64,000 nucleotides of DNA from Myoxocephalus aenaeus (lineage: Eukaryota > Chordata > Actinopteri > Perciformes > Cottidae). The translations under genes and the position numbers were made by a program. Numbering within the stretch: position 1 is the first letter of the stretch; each line of letters begins with the position of its first letter. Location: positions 6,959,501-7,023,500 of the forward strand of contig JBAMJR010000051.1 in assembly GCA_038501785.1 (NCBI GenBank), given 5' to 3'. Shown here in pieces: positions 34,433 through 48,556 of this stretch. The notes beneath the pieces are model-generated. The model did no database searches. It was not told the DNA's origin and saw nothing but the letters and a program-made list of their open reading frames with translations.

Positions 34433-37400
34433 GAGGCCTAACAGGTAGACACAGAAAGCTACAGTAGCAGCAACTGGTAGACCAGTACGTACTTATGGCA
34501 TTTGCATTCACGCTTCAAACATTTTTTAAAGTGGTTCTTTTCTTGCTATATCTTGCTGTACAAATAGTGCAAGTATATAACATTTTTTTATTCCTTTTAT
34601 TATTTTTTTCCAGCATTAACCTATAATCCAAAGGAAAATAAACGAGGGAACCGGGCAATGCTAACTTCCGGGTTGCCCTACAAAAATATGTCATGAATAA
34701 TGAGAAGCTTATTGAAGAAATTCATTTTCAGTACCTTTAATGCCTGCAGGCTGACTGTGTTTTGATTATAAAATAAGAGTACGCTATATTTGAGGAACAC
34801 TTGGACCAAAGGGGGTAGTGGGAGGCAACAAACCATTATCCCATGATGGGAAGCCATTGCCCTCACTCCCCTCAGTAGGGAGCCTGTAGGCAAGCAGCCA
34901 CTAAGAGGATCCCAAAAACCACCTCTTGCAGTGTGGCGAGTGCAGTGTTATATTATATTTCTGCTCCGCATCCAGGCCTTGCCAAAGCCCAGACACTAGA
35001 CACAACAAAACCAGCCTGTTTAGGAAACAAAGCCCAGAATTGCCACTTCAAACTCTTCCCCCGGGGGGAGACAGGGTGAGAAGAGATAGAAGGAGAGTGA
35101 AGAGAAAGAGGAGAGAGAAAGGAGGAGGAGGAGGTGGTGGAGATAAGTGGAAACACATTGACAAGCTGTAGACAGCAAGCACTTCTCTGCATGTTTAATG
35201 TCTAGTCCAGCTTACTGTTGAGGAGGGATCGGTCACTGACGACACACCAGATACCCACAGTTCCACTTGAAGGATTAGTCCCCACAAAAGGTACCACTTT
35301 TCAGATTTTGATGAAGGTGTTAAATTGTGTGCATCATAAACAAAAAGCCCATTTGGTTTCTCTGAAACATCCATCACACAGTAACCAAGCAGTTCAATGT
35401 TTATGGTGTCTAATGTAACACCTGTTGTAAAATATTTGATGACATATCTTATGCATATTATGAGCATTTTATCAGCTCCATTACACATCATGCGGCCTGC
35501 AAGTTTTAAGAGATCTGAAGTGAAAGTGCAGTAAAGACACTCATCGCTCTCCAGTTGTCATGGGGAATTACTTTAAGCTGTTATCTTATTTTAAAGCACA
35601 ATAGAGATGCTTTCTGCTGCCTTCTTATAAAGGTGGCTTCTCAGTTTGTCATGAATATACTGAAGATCTATTATACATTATGTATCTGTTCCTTGCACGA
35701 ATAGGGCTGCTTTGGCAGTAAGAGCCCTCTGAAGGAGAAGAACAATGTGGAAAATGTAGAGGCATCAGAGCAACTAAATAGAGGGTCTGATTTCTCGAAG
35801 AACGTCACGGTGGTCAATTCAAATGATTACTGACAAACATGAAGCATTCGACTGTGCCGGCCAAAGGCAATTAGTCATAGCAGACACACGCAGAGGGAGC
35901 ATAATATATACTTGAAGTCTTCCAGGAATTAACAATAAATCCAAATAGACGTGCACTAAAATGAACTGATATTCAGGTAAACTTTGACATCCACATCTGA
36001 CGTTAATTGAAAACTCTCCTTCAACTTGGCAGACCGAGCGAACAACATACTGCTGCTGCTGAACAGATCTTCTGTTTGCTTTCAGTCGTTTAGATACTGC
36101 CAAACCCAATTCAATTATTACCTGTTTCCAGAGTTATGCACAAACACAACTCAACTGAGTTATTCCTTCAGCAGTATGAGGAGGATTGTGCATCTCTCAG
36201 CTGTGGTGTGAAGCAATTTGTTGTGGGAAAACATGCATGTTTTATTGCGCATGGAAACCGAGGTGTGTCTGCGGGGCCAGCATTTCACACACTGTGTGGT
36301 CCTGCCTCCAGAGGTGAGGAGAAGATGAACCTCACCCTTCGTCAACAGAACCGGAGAGTGTGTTCTCTAGAATCTCTGCGGACTGCCGATTCGCTTTTTC
36401 CCAGAGAATGACTCAACACAGCGAGAGAGAGAGAGAGAGAAAGCAGAGAAACAGCCTCTACGTTATCAGACCTCAGGGAGCCAATGGCAGGCCAGATATT
36501 CCCAGGAAGGCGGGTTTCACAGAAGAGATGAGTCAGCAAATATGAGCAATCATTCTGTCAATAGCCGTATGATTTCACAACGAAAACAGAGAGCATGCTC
36601 TGATGTCAGAAGATGAGAGGAGTGTGGGGGGAAAGGGGAAGAACCAAGGAGCGGTCAAAGTGAAGGTGGGAGAATTATCTGTGGGATTCTCCATCCACAT
36701 CCTTCTTTTTAGTGAAACAATTTGGGTCAGAAGCCCCCCTCCCCCCTCTTCCCCTCTGGACCTGAGCGTCCCCCCCAGCACACACTCCGCTGCAAGCTTA
36801 CAGTGATTAGCCAGGCCTTCCTCTTTGACAGGTGCACCGTCATGCTCTCACAAGCCGGGTGGAGACCCCCCTCCCTCCCTCCTCCCGCTACGCTCCGTCA
36901 CGACAGATGCAGGATACACTTGGAGCATCCCTCGGCCAAGTGCATCTCTTTTTGAAGATTTGAAGACAAACCAGCAGCTTTTGGTAAATTCAGACGGCTT
37001 GATAGATATGCAGTCAATCATATGTAGCCAGTACTTTAGCAGGAAGTATAAGTAGGCCATACGCAGAAGTTAAAGACTAGATATTTTGGTCCATTTCATT
37101 CCAGATGATGCTTTTCTATATTCGTATTGATATGAAAGTCTACTATGTCTTCCACAATTCATAAATCTTTGGGTTAACCACAGCCAGTGGCATTTCCTTC
37201 AGAGGAATCACATAGAACCGATATAAATTACGAAGTTGAACGTTAAAACATTCAAATAAAACAGATATTAAACAGACCACATTATATTTCTTGAGTTCTG
37301 CGAAAACCACCTTTTTTCTCCAATTTAAATGACCTGTAATTACTTTCAGTCTCAAGGAATCAACTTTGGTTTTTACAGTTGTAAGCACTTAAGGAAAATT

Positions 37401-39496
37401 ATATTCTTGGCACCTGAATTCTACTGTGGCACTGCTCTGCTTCCCAGGTCCACACCAGTCTGATTGAAAAAACACCAGCAGCAGCAGCACTGTGGCAGTC
37501 TCACTGTTTGGCAGGCAACACAATGCAGAAAATGCAGAGAAGCCATAAGAATCATTAAAAAAAAAGGAGAGAAAAAAATCCAGTCTGTGTGCTTTCCTTT
37601 TTTTTTGTATTCTAGATGTACAGTATGGTGGCACTGCTTACCGCGGATGTGGGAGTAAAATAAGAGTTTCATAGTTAAGATATTAAAGTGAGGAAAAAGA
37701 ATAATAGTGATTGTAACCAGAAGAGACTTTAGCACTGATGGTTACAAGACTGTATAAAACAGAAAGTAGAGATACCATCCAACTATGGTGTTTAATGAGC
37801 ATGTGAGACACTGTCAGATGGATAGCATTATGGTGAGGAGATTCAGTTGGACAAGCAAGGACGGGCTCTATTATTACAAGTCCCTGATGATTTCAATACG
37901 AATTTGCACAATATAATGCCAGTCCAATATCTGGTGACTACATTTTAATGTTCTGCACGAACACCAGTCAATAAAACTTGTTTTGCAGTGTATTATAGTC
38001 AACAAGTTGCTCTTCTTGCGATCATTGAAGAGAGTCCAAATTAGTTTGGGTGCCTTTGCTGACCTCAAAAAACTGTCCTGTAGATGCAAATCTTTCCTTT
38101 TGCATCTTATTTTGCATTCAAAACTTCCCAGTTCGCTGCGACAGCTGAAAAACATGCTGCATGAGTTTGGTGATGTAGGCCAGAAAAGAGAGAGCGTTAG
38201 CTTTGAATAACCAAATACATTTCGGTTCAGCTCTGTGCATTTTTCATATGGCCCAGGCTTTTTTTTTTAATGCAAAGTGGCCCACTTGGAGCAATGCCTA
38301 TCATTACATTAGTTAGTGTGGCTGCTGAAAAATAGGGAAATAAAAGGTGCAGATATGGCAGTTAACTGGCAGCGGCATTAGTGCAGTACTTCCTTGTTCT
38401 GCTGGAGATCAGTTTGGTTGTTTGCATGTTTTTTCAACACTTAAATATACATGGTCACAAAAAATGAACAAGAATTAGGTAACATTTCCTCTAAATATGA
38501 TAGGGACATCACATTATGTACAATGTTGCACACTTTCTGGCTGTCTCTCTTTGGCACATACACTGAAAATAACATTCTTCCTTGTTTGTGCTGTTTTCTA
38601 AACAATCCTAGCGTACCCCCTCCCTGGACTCTTAACCCCAACCCCCCAGCTGTGTCCCAGGGAGGTGAAACCCAAACCAGAGCGCAGAGAGCTCTCTCAA
38701 CTCCTCAACCTCTCAACACATCCTCAGCACTACCCTTTGAAAATAAACCACGCCGACAAGCCCCAGTCTCAAACTCTCGCCTCATATGTGAGCACACATG
38801 CCCCACACTCCACTGGGAGCTCTTTGGAGACTTCCCCGTCGCCGTTCCAGGAAGCAGATGTGAGAATGGCGGCCATCAGGCATGACGCTTTGCGAGGCAA
38901 TGTGGATACTGTTACTCTCACAGCAGAAGATATGGAGGAGAGGTGAGATGTGGGAAGCATCTTCTGCAGTTGCCCAGAGCTGTTTAAGATGACGCAGCAG
39001 TCATATCAGTGTCATATCAACAGCATATGGCTTCATTTTGTCAAAACTTCAGAATCGTGAGTTGGACGCAGATAAGGCAGATTTAAAATGACAAATGAAT
39101 GGATGTAAATGAATGTGAATAACAGTGATGGCAGAGTGATTGGCCACAAGAAAAAAGAAAAAGGAAAACCACTCAAACAATAACTTCCTCACACCCACGA
39201 GTTAGCAAAGAGTTGATGAAATATTTAGGGATTTTAGGCCAGTGACATGCTGTTGCAACTTCCCACACTCTAAAACATGTGGAGAGATGGAGCTCCAGAT
39301 GGCTGGAAGTCTGCATTTTCTGAGATCCACCTTCTAATGGTGATCTCTCTCACACTTCCACACAAACTGTAATCTGAGCAAGCGAGGAGCCCAGAATGTG
39401 TTGTTTCTACTATATCACATGAACCAGGGGGACTGATAAGAAAATGAACAATAAGCTGGAGCACCACATGAAGAGTGGGAGCCGTGTTTTCCCAAC
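34431..39496. other. Intergenic block, no confident gene
   Basis: No gene recognised. It contains a polypurine stretch at about 35085-35145, a GA tract at about 36420-36440, C-rich tracts at about 36735-36760 and 36866-36886, and a weak exon candidate at 38866-38942. Confidence 0.5.
38866..38942 (+). other. Weak candidate first coding exon (26 codons)
   Basis: ATG at 38866 has a favourable context (A at -3, G at +4) and opens MAAIRHDALRGNVDTV. The frame runs to a GTGAGA donor at 38943. I recognise no family, cannot locate a following exon, and see no promoter immediately upstream. A chance match is more likely than not. Confidence 0.12.
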
Positions 39497-39600
39497 TGGT
39501 GCGAGAGGCGGCGAGTCTGACGGAGAGAGAAGCCTGCGGGGCGCGAGTGACAGCGCCGCGGTTGAACTGATATCAAGTCACTAAACGCAGCGCCTCAACA
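39497..39600. promoter_or_regulatory. Isolated CpG-rich patch
   Basis: Roughly ten or more CpG dinucleotides lie in about 100 bp (for example GGGGCGCGAGTGACAGCGCC), in an interval otherwise poor in CpG. It could be an unmethylated regulatory element, an alternative upstream start site for sox8, or a promoter of a non-coding RNA. No TATA box or splice structure confirms any of these. Confidence 0.3.
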
Positions 39601-42600
39601 TGCAGACACATGCATGTGGACGACTGCTGACTAATGGAAAGATTTGAAGCCACTCAGAGAAGATGGAAGAAATGACAACTGGCTGGGTGATATATTGCCA
39701 GTGCACTTTTGTTTTTTTTACTCTGAAAGAAGACTCAGCCAGATGGAAATGTTGCAGAGAAAAGTAAAATATACTATGCCATCAAAGGTGATGTTGAAGC
39801 TGATTGCCTTCAGAGAGAAAGAGAACACATAAGCACAAAGAAATATCAGAGAAATCACAAGTGAAACACTGATGAATGTTTCCTTGAGAAAAAGAGAAAA
39901 CGTAGTGCAGTGTGCTTGCTCGCCGGACTTTTAACTGGTGGTGATAAGGATGTCTGCAAGTATCTCAAGGCAGGAATACTAAGTGTGTGGGACAGTGGGC
40001 TCTTTCAGGGTACAGCCCTGTGGGACATAGTGTGTATGAAATGACATTCAAGCATTTTCAAGGCAGGACAGAAGGACTTATTATCAATGTGGCTGAATTA
40101 TTGCTCACATGAAGGGGGATGGGTACACTGAGGTGTGGGGGAGGAGGCGATGTGCGTCAAAGCTCTCATTAAGGATACAGAGAGGCTTCAGTTGAAGAAA
40201 CATATTTTATAAAGCCAAAGAATAGTTCACAAAGCCCACAGCTTTCCGTACTGGCCAACTTCTTCACATCTCATTAGCATATTGCTTTTATGATTATCAA
40301 AAAGCTTGTTTATGGAACATGACGGCAGAGAGAAAACATATGCAAAGTTGATACAAAAATGCATCCATATTTTGGTGGCTGTATGTGTTAAACAAAAAAG
40401 ATGATGGAGCTGGAGATGATTTAGGGGGAAGATGGAGACGATAAAGCAAATTGGTAACATCGTTTTTCATTTCTTTAACAATACTACTTCTGTGTGTCTA
40501 CAGTTCTACAGCATCTCCACGAAAAAAAAATTAAAATAAAGAATCAAATGTGTATCCGTGCATTTCGTGTCACCTTGGTCCAGCGTGGTGCCCCCTGCAG
40601 AAAGGACGGTGTGACACTTGATCCGTCTCAACAACAACAAGATCATTCGCCTGCAGGACTTCCTCTCCTCTCTTTCATTCATTCTCTCTCCATCTCCTAC
40701 CACCTCTTTTTGAGCCGCACAAAGCCGGATGAGGGTCATCTTACCAATGTCCCCATTGCGATGCAAAAATCCAACATTTTGGCAGCACCCTGACCTGTTA
40801 ACATCTCAACTCCACAAAGCTGACAGGATCTTCCTCTGCTTTCTGCAACACTTTCACTGACCTTGTTATAACTGCTGTTAATCATCAAAAGCCTCAACTC
40901 AGAATCAGCATGTGGCCTTAGAGAGGGAGCACTTAGGACTATGTTTGTGTGTTGTTGTAATTATTTGTGTTGCTTTTCTAACTTTCTGCCAACATTCTCC
41001 CACCGTATGAATGATTCCAGTGATGCACGCTTGTTTGAGTGGGCAGTATTTCCACCGAGGCGTTCTCTTGACATATTGCGGTATTGCTGTTCGGTGGGTG
41101 TTGCTGTGTTTGTATTTTGACATGGTATAATGTTTGTTTGTGTGCGCGCGCTGGGGTGGGTTAGGGGTGCTCTGAGGATGTGTGTGCATGTGTGTGTGTG
41201 GGTGGGGGAGGGAGGCACAGCTCTGCAGCCTGATATTCTGGGAACGGCAGGGTGGCGTTGTTGACCCACCTGCTCCCTTCTCTCTTCAGCTGGATCTAGT
41301 CGAATTTCAGCAGCTGCATCCCCTCACAAAGCACCTCTTTGTAATCTTCCCAAGGCGCACAAATACAACTGCAACCAGGAGAGGAGAGAGGAAGGAGGAG
41401 GGAAGATGGACAGTGGAGACAGAAAGAGGAAAAGGGCGGTAACTGTTCTGCTTGGTGTGCACCAGTTTCACCGGCAGATCATACTGTGACTTTAAGTAAA
41501 GTTATATACAGTAGCAGGCACCCTTATAATAGAGTCCCCCCCCCCCCACACACACACCCACACAAACACACATTGATGACATGACCGTATACTCACACCT
41601 GTGCACATGCACGAATTTGACAAGTAAATATTATTTAAATAAGCAGTTTAAAAAGGTTTATGCAAAGCATCTTTGCGAATGTATGCCCTAAAAGAAGAAA
41701 AAGAGAAAGCAGCAAGCTTCTTGGAATATAGAAAGAGAGCTGAGTGTTTGCCCATTTGTTTCCCATTAGTGAAATGTACCCCTGGCACTCGCCTACACCT
41801 CTGGAATATGCCCAGTCACATATATGTCAGTTTGCAAGTCACACTGAAAAAGCAAGGCCCTGTGTCAAACCTTGCTCTGAGCCATAAAACTAGTTAAGTT
41901 TAAGCCCTGCTCTTCTGAATTTGCATCCCTAAAACAAGGCCCCGTTCCCCCCATCCTGTCTCCAGCGATCGGTCCCTGTGGCCCGAACCCAGACTCACTG
42001 GTGGCAGAGGAAAGGAGACGTCATTAGGAGATTAACTACAGCGGCCCACTTTACTGCCATCATAAATATATGTACCTGAGTTTGAGGCCATAAACACACC
42101 CATGAAGCAAAAATCTGGCTGCTGGATGGGGGGCCGAGGTCATTGGTTCTGATTAAGTTTGGTACCAAATCTTCCAAAGGCACATGTGGACAACTGATGG
42201 GCTACTCAAATGGTCTGTATGCTGCATTTATACCAACACAAACATGCATATTCACAAACACATATGCATGCACTACACACACAATTTCTCCAATTGTAAG
42301 GATTCTGCTGTTTTACCGTTGGATGCATCGTCTGACTATAGTGTGTCATATTATTTTCCAATTATAGATGATAAATGAATCCCCAAAACAAAACAGGGCA
42401 GCTCAAAGCTCCAAAGCATGAATGCAATAATCAATCACATAAACCGACAATGACATATTCTTAATATAATCCATAAAAGTCGGTCGAGTTTTGCACAGCA
42501 CCATGAAACAGCATGTTGTTAAATGAGGGACCCTATAGCTCAGTGGATTTATATTTTACGTTAAATGGAGCCAAAGCGGTCCCAGGGGTTGCCATTAGGA

Positions 42601-42776
42601 GACACAAGAGGTAGGTGGAGCAGGGACTGGGGTGCTTAAAATTCCTTCAATTTGGCAAAAATAAGCAGAATATTTTAATTGAAATGTTTGGCTAAAACAA
42701 AACATATTGAAATTAGAAGATAATTATAATCTTTGAAAGTGGATGTGATGGAGCCAAATGCTTGTAAAGAGACAGA
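39601..42776. other. Intergenic block, no gene seen
   Basis: No gene recognised. A run of 12 C followed by a short CA array lies at about 41536-41573. Confidence 0.55.
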
Positions 42777-42803
42777 ACACACACACACACACCCACACAC
42801 ACA

Positions 42804-42866
<63 letters not shown>
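42777..42866. repeat. (CA)n microsatellite
   Basis: About 44 AC units with two CCC interruptions in the first third. Confidence 0.97.
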
Positions 42867-42868
<2 letters not shown>

Positions 42869-45800
42869 GCAGATGTAATCCAATGTGAGTGGAATCAAAT
42901 GTTGATGATTTGACCATCTTCTGTAGATATGTAATTTCATCTACGCACTGATGGTCCTCAGAGCTGAACAGAGTCACCAGTCAGTAGAGGTTAGACACTC
43001 GGATCCTGTCACCAAATTATGCAACACAGGATTCTGTTTGTTGTCTCTTTGTCAGTTATCAAATAGAAACAACATCTATAATATACGATTAAACTGGTCA
43101 GGATTAGCATGAATACGCAGCAGAAGATGGAGGCGAGAGATACATTTCCAAAGAAAGCGACTTTCCTCTGAAAGTTAAATTCCTCTGTGAATGAAAAGGT
43201 CAGACTCGGTGGTCGACTGAAAAGACTCTTTATATCTTCCGTGCTGCAGAAGTACTTCCGTGGTCTCTTTTGTCCCCGGCGAGGGCTCTGCACCTCTTTT
43301 AAAGGGAGCAGGAAGTGACCCTGGTAACCTTGGACTCCCACAACATGTGACCTGTAGCTGTGCACCAGCATGCAGTCATGGCCAAAACTCCCCACAACAA
43401 CCCAACAAACGCAACACAAATAACCTGCTTTAGTTTTAACATCCGTATTCAAGTGCTAGTGTACCCATGAGCGCTGTAAGCATTGAATTTTTGATTCGTC
43501 TTTATATGAAGCACTGAAAGCTACAGCATGAGACGCTCTTTTCCCTTTATTGCTTTGCATGTCTGCAACAGCCAGACAAACAGTTGGAAATAGTGAAGTG
43601 GCTACCAGGAAATACCCTCCACCTACAACCAGTGGAAACGGTTAACAAGTGCTTCCTTCTTTCTCTGCCTGAGCAAGTGATGTCTGCGTGACAGTTGGTA
43701 AAGAAACCATACAGCATGTCACAGTTTAATGTCAACTTAAAGAGGAGGATGAAATATAGCAGGTTAAAGAACAAGGAAAGTATCCACAGATCAAAAGCAT
43801 AACAGTGCTTTAAAAATGTCATCTTTATGGGTTTTTTTGGGGACACTGATTGTTTGCTGGCTCTGGTTATTTCCATTACATAGCCAGGGTTGGGCTAAGT
43901 TATTAATTACTCTCTCAACAGCTAACGTTAATGGTTAGATTACTTCGCCACAGCCTTCACATACACGCATGCACGCACACGGCATCCTGTATTTAACGCA
44001 TGATAAACGAGCCGAGAAAACAAGACAGTCTGGTTTACATTTTGGAAGCGTTAACTGACCATCAACAGCTAGCTTGACGTTAGCACAGCAGAGGTCCTGT
44101 CCTCGCAGTGAAGCTGGGTTCACACACCCTCCAACTCTGAACAAAACCAGCTTATTCCTGAATGAAGCCTCACCTGTGGTTAAGATTAGCACACCAAGGA
44201 CTACCTGGTGCACTCCTCCTCTGTCTGTAGAGGCCTCCATCTTATTATCTTTCCACTCATCATCGTCCAGCTGACAGATCATATTAACTCCACCAAAGCA
44301 AAATGAAACAATGATGTGCTAATTGAGAAGACGATTAAAAAGAAGCAGATGTTCCAATACCAATACAGGATGGAGGGCTGATGCCGTGGCCAGTTGAGAG
44401 AATGCAATGCTCGACTACATTCCCAGAGTGATGACATGTCAGGCAGCATGATTTCATTTGAGCCTTTTTGACAACAGATCTGAGGCTATGTGCTGAAGCT
44501 GACTGTGTCTGCGCATGGTGCTAATCTCTGGATAATGTTGCCATGCTGGTTTCTCTGGTCAGTAAGGCGGACCCTGATGGGTGTTTATAGGGGAACATGG
44601 ATACGGGTTGACAAAAGACAGCATGTTATGGAGGAGGATGGGGAGAGTAATGTATTTCTGCAGCCTCAAACACGCCTTCCTACCCATAAAAATATAGATA
44701 TACTATATATCAAATACTATGTATGTACTATGTAATACGTAAAAAAGTGTGAATCACCTTTATTCGAACACTAAAGCGCTACCACTTTTGGATCAACCAT
44801 GGATATTAGCCCTGTAACATCATATACATAACATAATATATTACCCTATGGATTCAGATGACCACAACACTCTTCATGCAGTGAGCAGCAGGTGTGCTGA
44901 TGTGTTTTACAGTGTAGGTTACAGACAGGCTGGAGACAGACGGACCAACTGCTGCTCATAAACATTAAACCTCTTGGCTGGTACTCTGAAAGCCTAATTG
45001 GAGAATTTGATCCACTTCAACAATTATCATTTTCATAGCTTATAAATTAGCCCCTGTTATATTAATTGTACACACGAGATTTAGCTTTCGTACTGTGCTG
45101 TTCTGTGTGCACTGCTGTCACTTGCTACTCACTATGCGTGCAAATATGTGCATGCATGTACAAATTTTCATCTTCTGCTCATAAAAAAATTAACTTAACG
45201 ATGAGCAGTGCAAATAGATTCTTATTCTTGTTTTAATTATCGGCAAATAAAAACAATCCACCACAGTTATCTTAGTGCTGTGAGGCAAACTTCCCGCAGC
45301 CAGACAAGTCCTCTAAATAGTCTCGCTTTTGTGGAGCAGCCTCCCATTTCCCGTAAAGTCAAGGGGCTCTCTGTTCTCTTGCCGCCTCGTCCTAAATGTC
45401 TACATGTCCCGCACCATCTAACTCACAGGCAAATTAGGAAGATGATTTATGAGAATCAAGGATGAAAAAAGTAGACAATGTGAAAGACTGAGCACACCGC
45501 AAATTTTATTCGTAACATATGCCGTGAAGATGAGAGAGAAGAAAGACGGGGTTGCAGATCACAAAGTGTAAAAAAGAAAAAATAACCCACACAGAGTCAC
45601 GCTTCTCTTGGGAAAACTCTGAGACAAGATACACAATGGGAAGTGTCATCCCTGCTAAAGATCCTCTCTGTAGATCAAAGAATGTAGACGGAATATTCAA
45701 CATAAGTTCACTGATCTGTTCTCCAATAATCAACTGTGAGCTTCACCTTCAGGCAACGATCAAACAGAAGCTTTGCGTTAAAACCTAAAACCATCAGGCA

Positions 45801-48447
45801 CTTCATATCGTACGCATAAAGTGTTCTTGCACGTCATGAAAGTTACTACACTTCCAAAATACCCTCTAACAGTTTGCAGACCAAATATTTACAGGAGAGC
45901 CTCGAGGAAACTGGAGAATGATTGAACATGATCCGTCCCAACCTGCTACTACAGCTTCCAAAACCTCTCTGTCCGTAATCTCTACTTCACATGAACATAG
46001 AGAACTATCAAAAGCCAACCGCTGCCTCAAAAAACAGTTATGTCAGGGAGAAAACACTGCAAGTAATCTGGAAACACTTGAGCTCTTTTAATACTCGTGA
46101 CATTAAAAACTAGCGTGGCCGAAGGCCAAACACACCCTGAGACGTTTTGGACTAATTGTTTCCTTCAGTCTCAAACACTCCCCCTTCAATCTCTTCAAAA
46201 CTCCCGCCCTTACCTCCTCACGGTTCAACCCCTCCCCTCCACCTCTCTGTGTCTACTAATAGGTTTAAATAAAACCTGCAATTGGTCCAGTAAACCCCTC
46301 ATTATGGTGTTTTAATAGAATGAATTTAGGATAGTGCAGGTTCAGGGGTCAATGGGAGGTCCTAACACACAGCAGCTGTCATGGGGGTTGGACTGTGATT
46401 GGAACCAGTGGAGTCAAACATCCCCGGGTCCTCGACCCCGCTAAGTAGAAAACCTGGAAAATACATTTGGCCACAGACCAAAATGGAAAACATCCACCGT
46501 GCAACTTCCAGAGGGGAAGGGATGAGTAGAGATGGGACAGAAAGGAAGAGGAGGTACATCCATCACTGAGAGTCGCTTTAATGTGTGTGAGAACCTGCCT
46601 GGAAAATCTTTTCACTTGAAAAAGTAGCAATAGCATGTCCTATATCTCCACAGGGCTGTAAAATATTGTTCTCTCCGGAGCCATCCTTACCTGCCAGTTG
46701 CATTTACTTTCATCTGTGAATTTTGCACTAATTACCTTCTTGTGTGTGAAACCAAAGATAGAAGTGGTCTGGTAGATGTGGTGCCGGGGTGAAATATGGC
46801 TTGTTAGCAGCCCGAGAGCTTGTTCCACATGTGGTTAGGCAGTGGTCGGGATCGTCTGGGTGTGAGGGAGGGCATGCCAGTCTCCCCAGTTCAGTAAACT
46901 TACATTGACTCAGTGTGCAATCAGTGAGATTATTCAACAACATGAAGGCCTGCTGTTTGGGTTTGGGTTCGGATTGCTGTGGTGGCTGTAGAGAGACGGT
47001 TTTACACAGTTGTTCCATGTGGAAATACAAAAAATAAAAAAATATATGAGGATTCTTTATAATTTATACATCATGCACAGACATATGGATTTCAATACTA
47101 AATATATGTTTCACATGCAATATCTTGTTGGATGCATATGAACTTCATGACCTTCATGAACTCCTCATCTGGTTTATCCCGACACATTCATGCACAGTGC
47201 TGTGGCAATTTATGCCGACATACTCCGTCCAATAACTTGGCTAAAGTGAAGAAATGTGCCCAAGTGTATTAAAACACAGAAGCAGAGACCAAAGGGGGCA
47301 GGATTCCTGCGGCTGACTGTGTAATTTAATTGTGTATGCACATTAAAAGCCAGAGAGTATAATTTACATGTGGGATAGAAGCGATTCGGGCCCAGGAGAA
47401 ATGAGCCAACATGCTCTGCTAAGGCTTCGAAAAAACTAAAAATTAAAATCTTTACCCCGGTCTTTCCTTTGAGATGCATCTTGCAAAAATAGGAACATTA
47501 AAACCTTCCTTCATTCTTCGGGACACTTAAGGTTCATGCGCGGTTGCCTCTCTGTCGCTCCTTCCTTTTCTAATCAAGAGCTCAGAGCCCACAAACTCTG
47601 GCCAGAGTTTCTCCCCACAATACAGGCATGAAGGGGCGGGTAACGGCTGGAGTCTGTTTAGGTCTGTCTCCCCTCTCTCTGCCCTGAAACCAAGACCGGC
47701 CCACAGCTTAGCAGCATGATGGCAGCTGTCACTCACGTTGGGTTCATCCTGACGTACTTTCAGCCTTTTCAGATGTGAGTGATGAGGAGTTTGAGCTTTT
47801 GTCCTTCTTTTAATAATTACTCTACTTAACCAAAATCTACCAACAGCTATTAAAATCATGTTAAAATATAATGCTGTTTATTCTTTCAAAGAAAAACAAG
47901 AAGAAAAAAAAAACTAAGCACTATGTTTGAACTATGACACACTGGTTTGATTAATTCCAATCTGTTTGTTTGTCAGTTGGCCGGATACATCAACCCTGAC
48001 TGAAGGTTTTCCATGAAATTTCGTGGGGAGACAACTTGAGCCAGGAACAGTTGATGCAGTTTCGATGGGGATTGAGAACAGGGATTTCATTACATTTGAC
48101 AGAAACACAGCTTGTATTGCAAAGCCAAAGAGAATGTTAAAAAGGATCAAACAATCAATTACATTTATGTGTCAGTGATTATGTCATGTGTGTTACAGAA
48201 AATTAATTAATTAATGGAGGTTTCTAGTCGTTGAGTGCTTACTAGTTCAATTATCAAAATTAACAACAGCCTTGCGTTAGGGTAAGCATGTGTGATAGTA
48301 ATACGCACATATAACACGAGTCATGCTTGAGTCTAGTCTTCTGTGCATGCATACAGGCAGCAAATACTTTTCCATATGTGGAGCAGGCCGAGAGTGAAGT
48401 GAGAGTCACTCATGTTTGACAACTAGCCGCTGTCCTGTCTGTCTGTT
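42867..48447. other. Intergenic block, no confident gene
   Basis: No gene recognised. Two minus-strand frames, at about 43009-43452 and 43935-44282, were examined and not accepted. A GGGTTGGGCTAAGTTA word at about 43888 resembles the end of some fish DNA transposons but has no partner. Confidence 0.5.
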
Positions 48448-48476
48448 CACACACACACACACGCACACGCACACGC

Positions 48477-48556
<80 letters not shown>
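48448..48556. repeat. (CA)n microsatellite with CACG variants
   Basis: About 54 units. The left part alternates CACACG and the right part is pure CA. Confidence 0.97.

Noticed and set aside
38451..38885. 144-codon plus-strand frame
   Set aside because: No domain and low-complexity Pro/Asn content. It opens at ATG 38451 only by the general frame, without promoter or conservation signs.
42530..42560. tRNA-like CTATAGCTCAGTGGATT
   Set aside because: It resembles an A-box, but there is no B-box GGTTCGA at the right distance.
43009..43452. 147-codon minus-strand frame with a hydrophobic segment
   Set aside because: It opens at TTG, no family is recognised, and there is no promoter or splice context. 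The hydrophobic stretch can arise from AT-rich DNA.
43885..43905. DNA transposon end GGGTTGGGCTAAGTTA
   Set aside because: It is only loosely similar to fish hAT-like ends. No inverted partner or target-site duplication was found.
43935..44282. 115-codon minus-strand frame starting MICQLDDDEWKD, with a possible GTAGTC donor inside
   Set aside because: It has a true ATG, but the peptide is unknown, the donor is weak and no partner exon is seen. Transcript data would be needed to reopen it.
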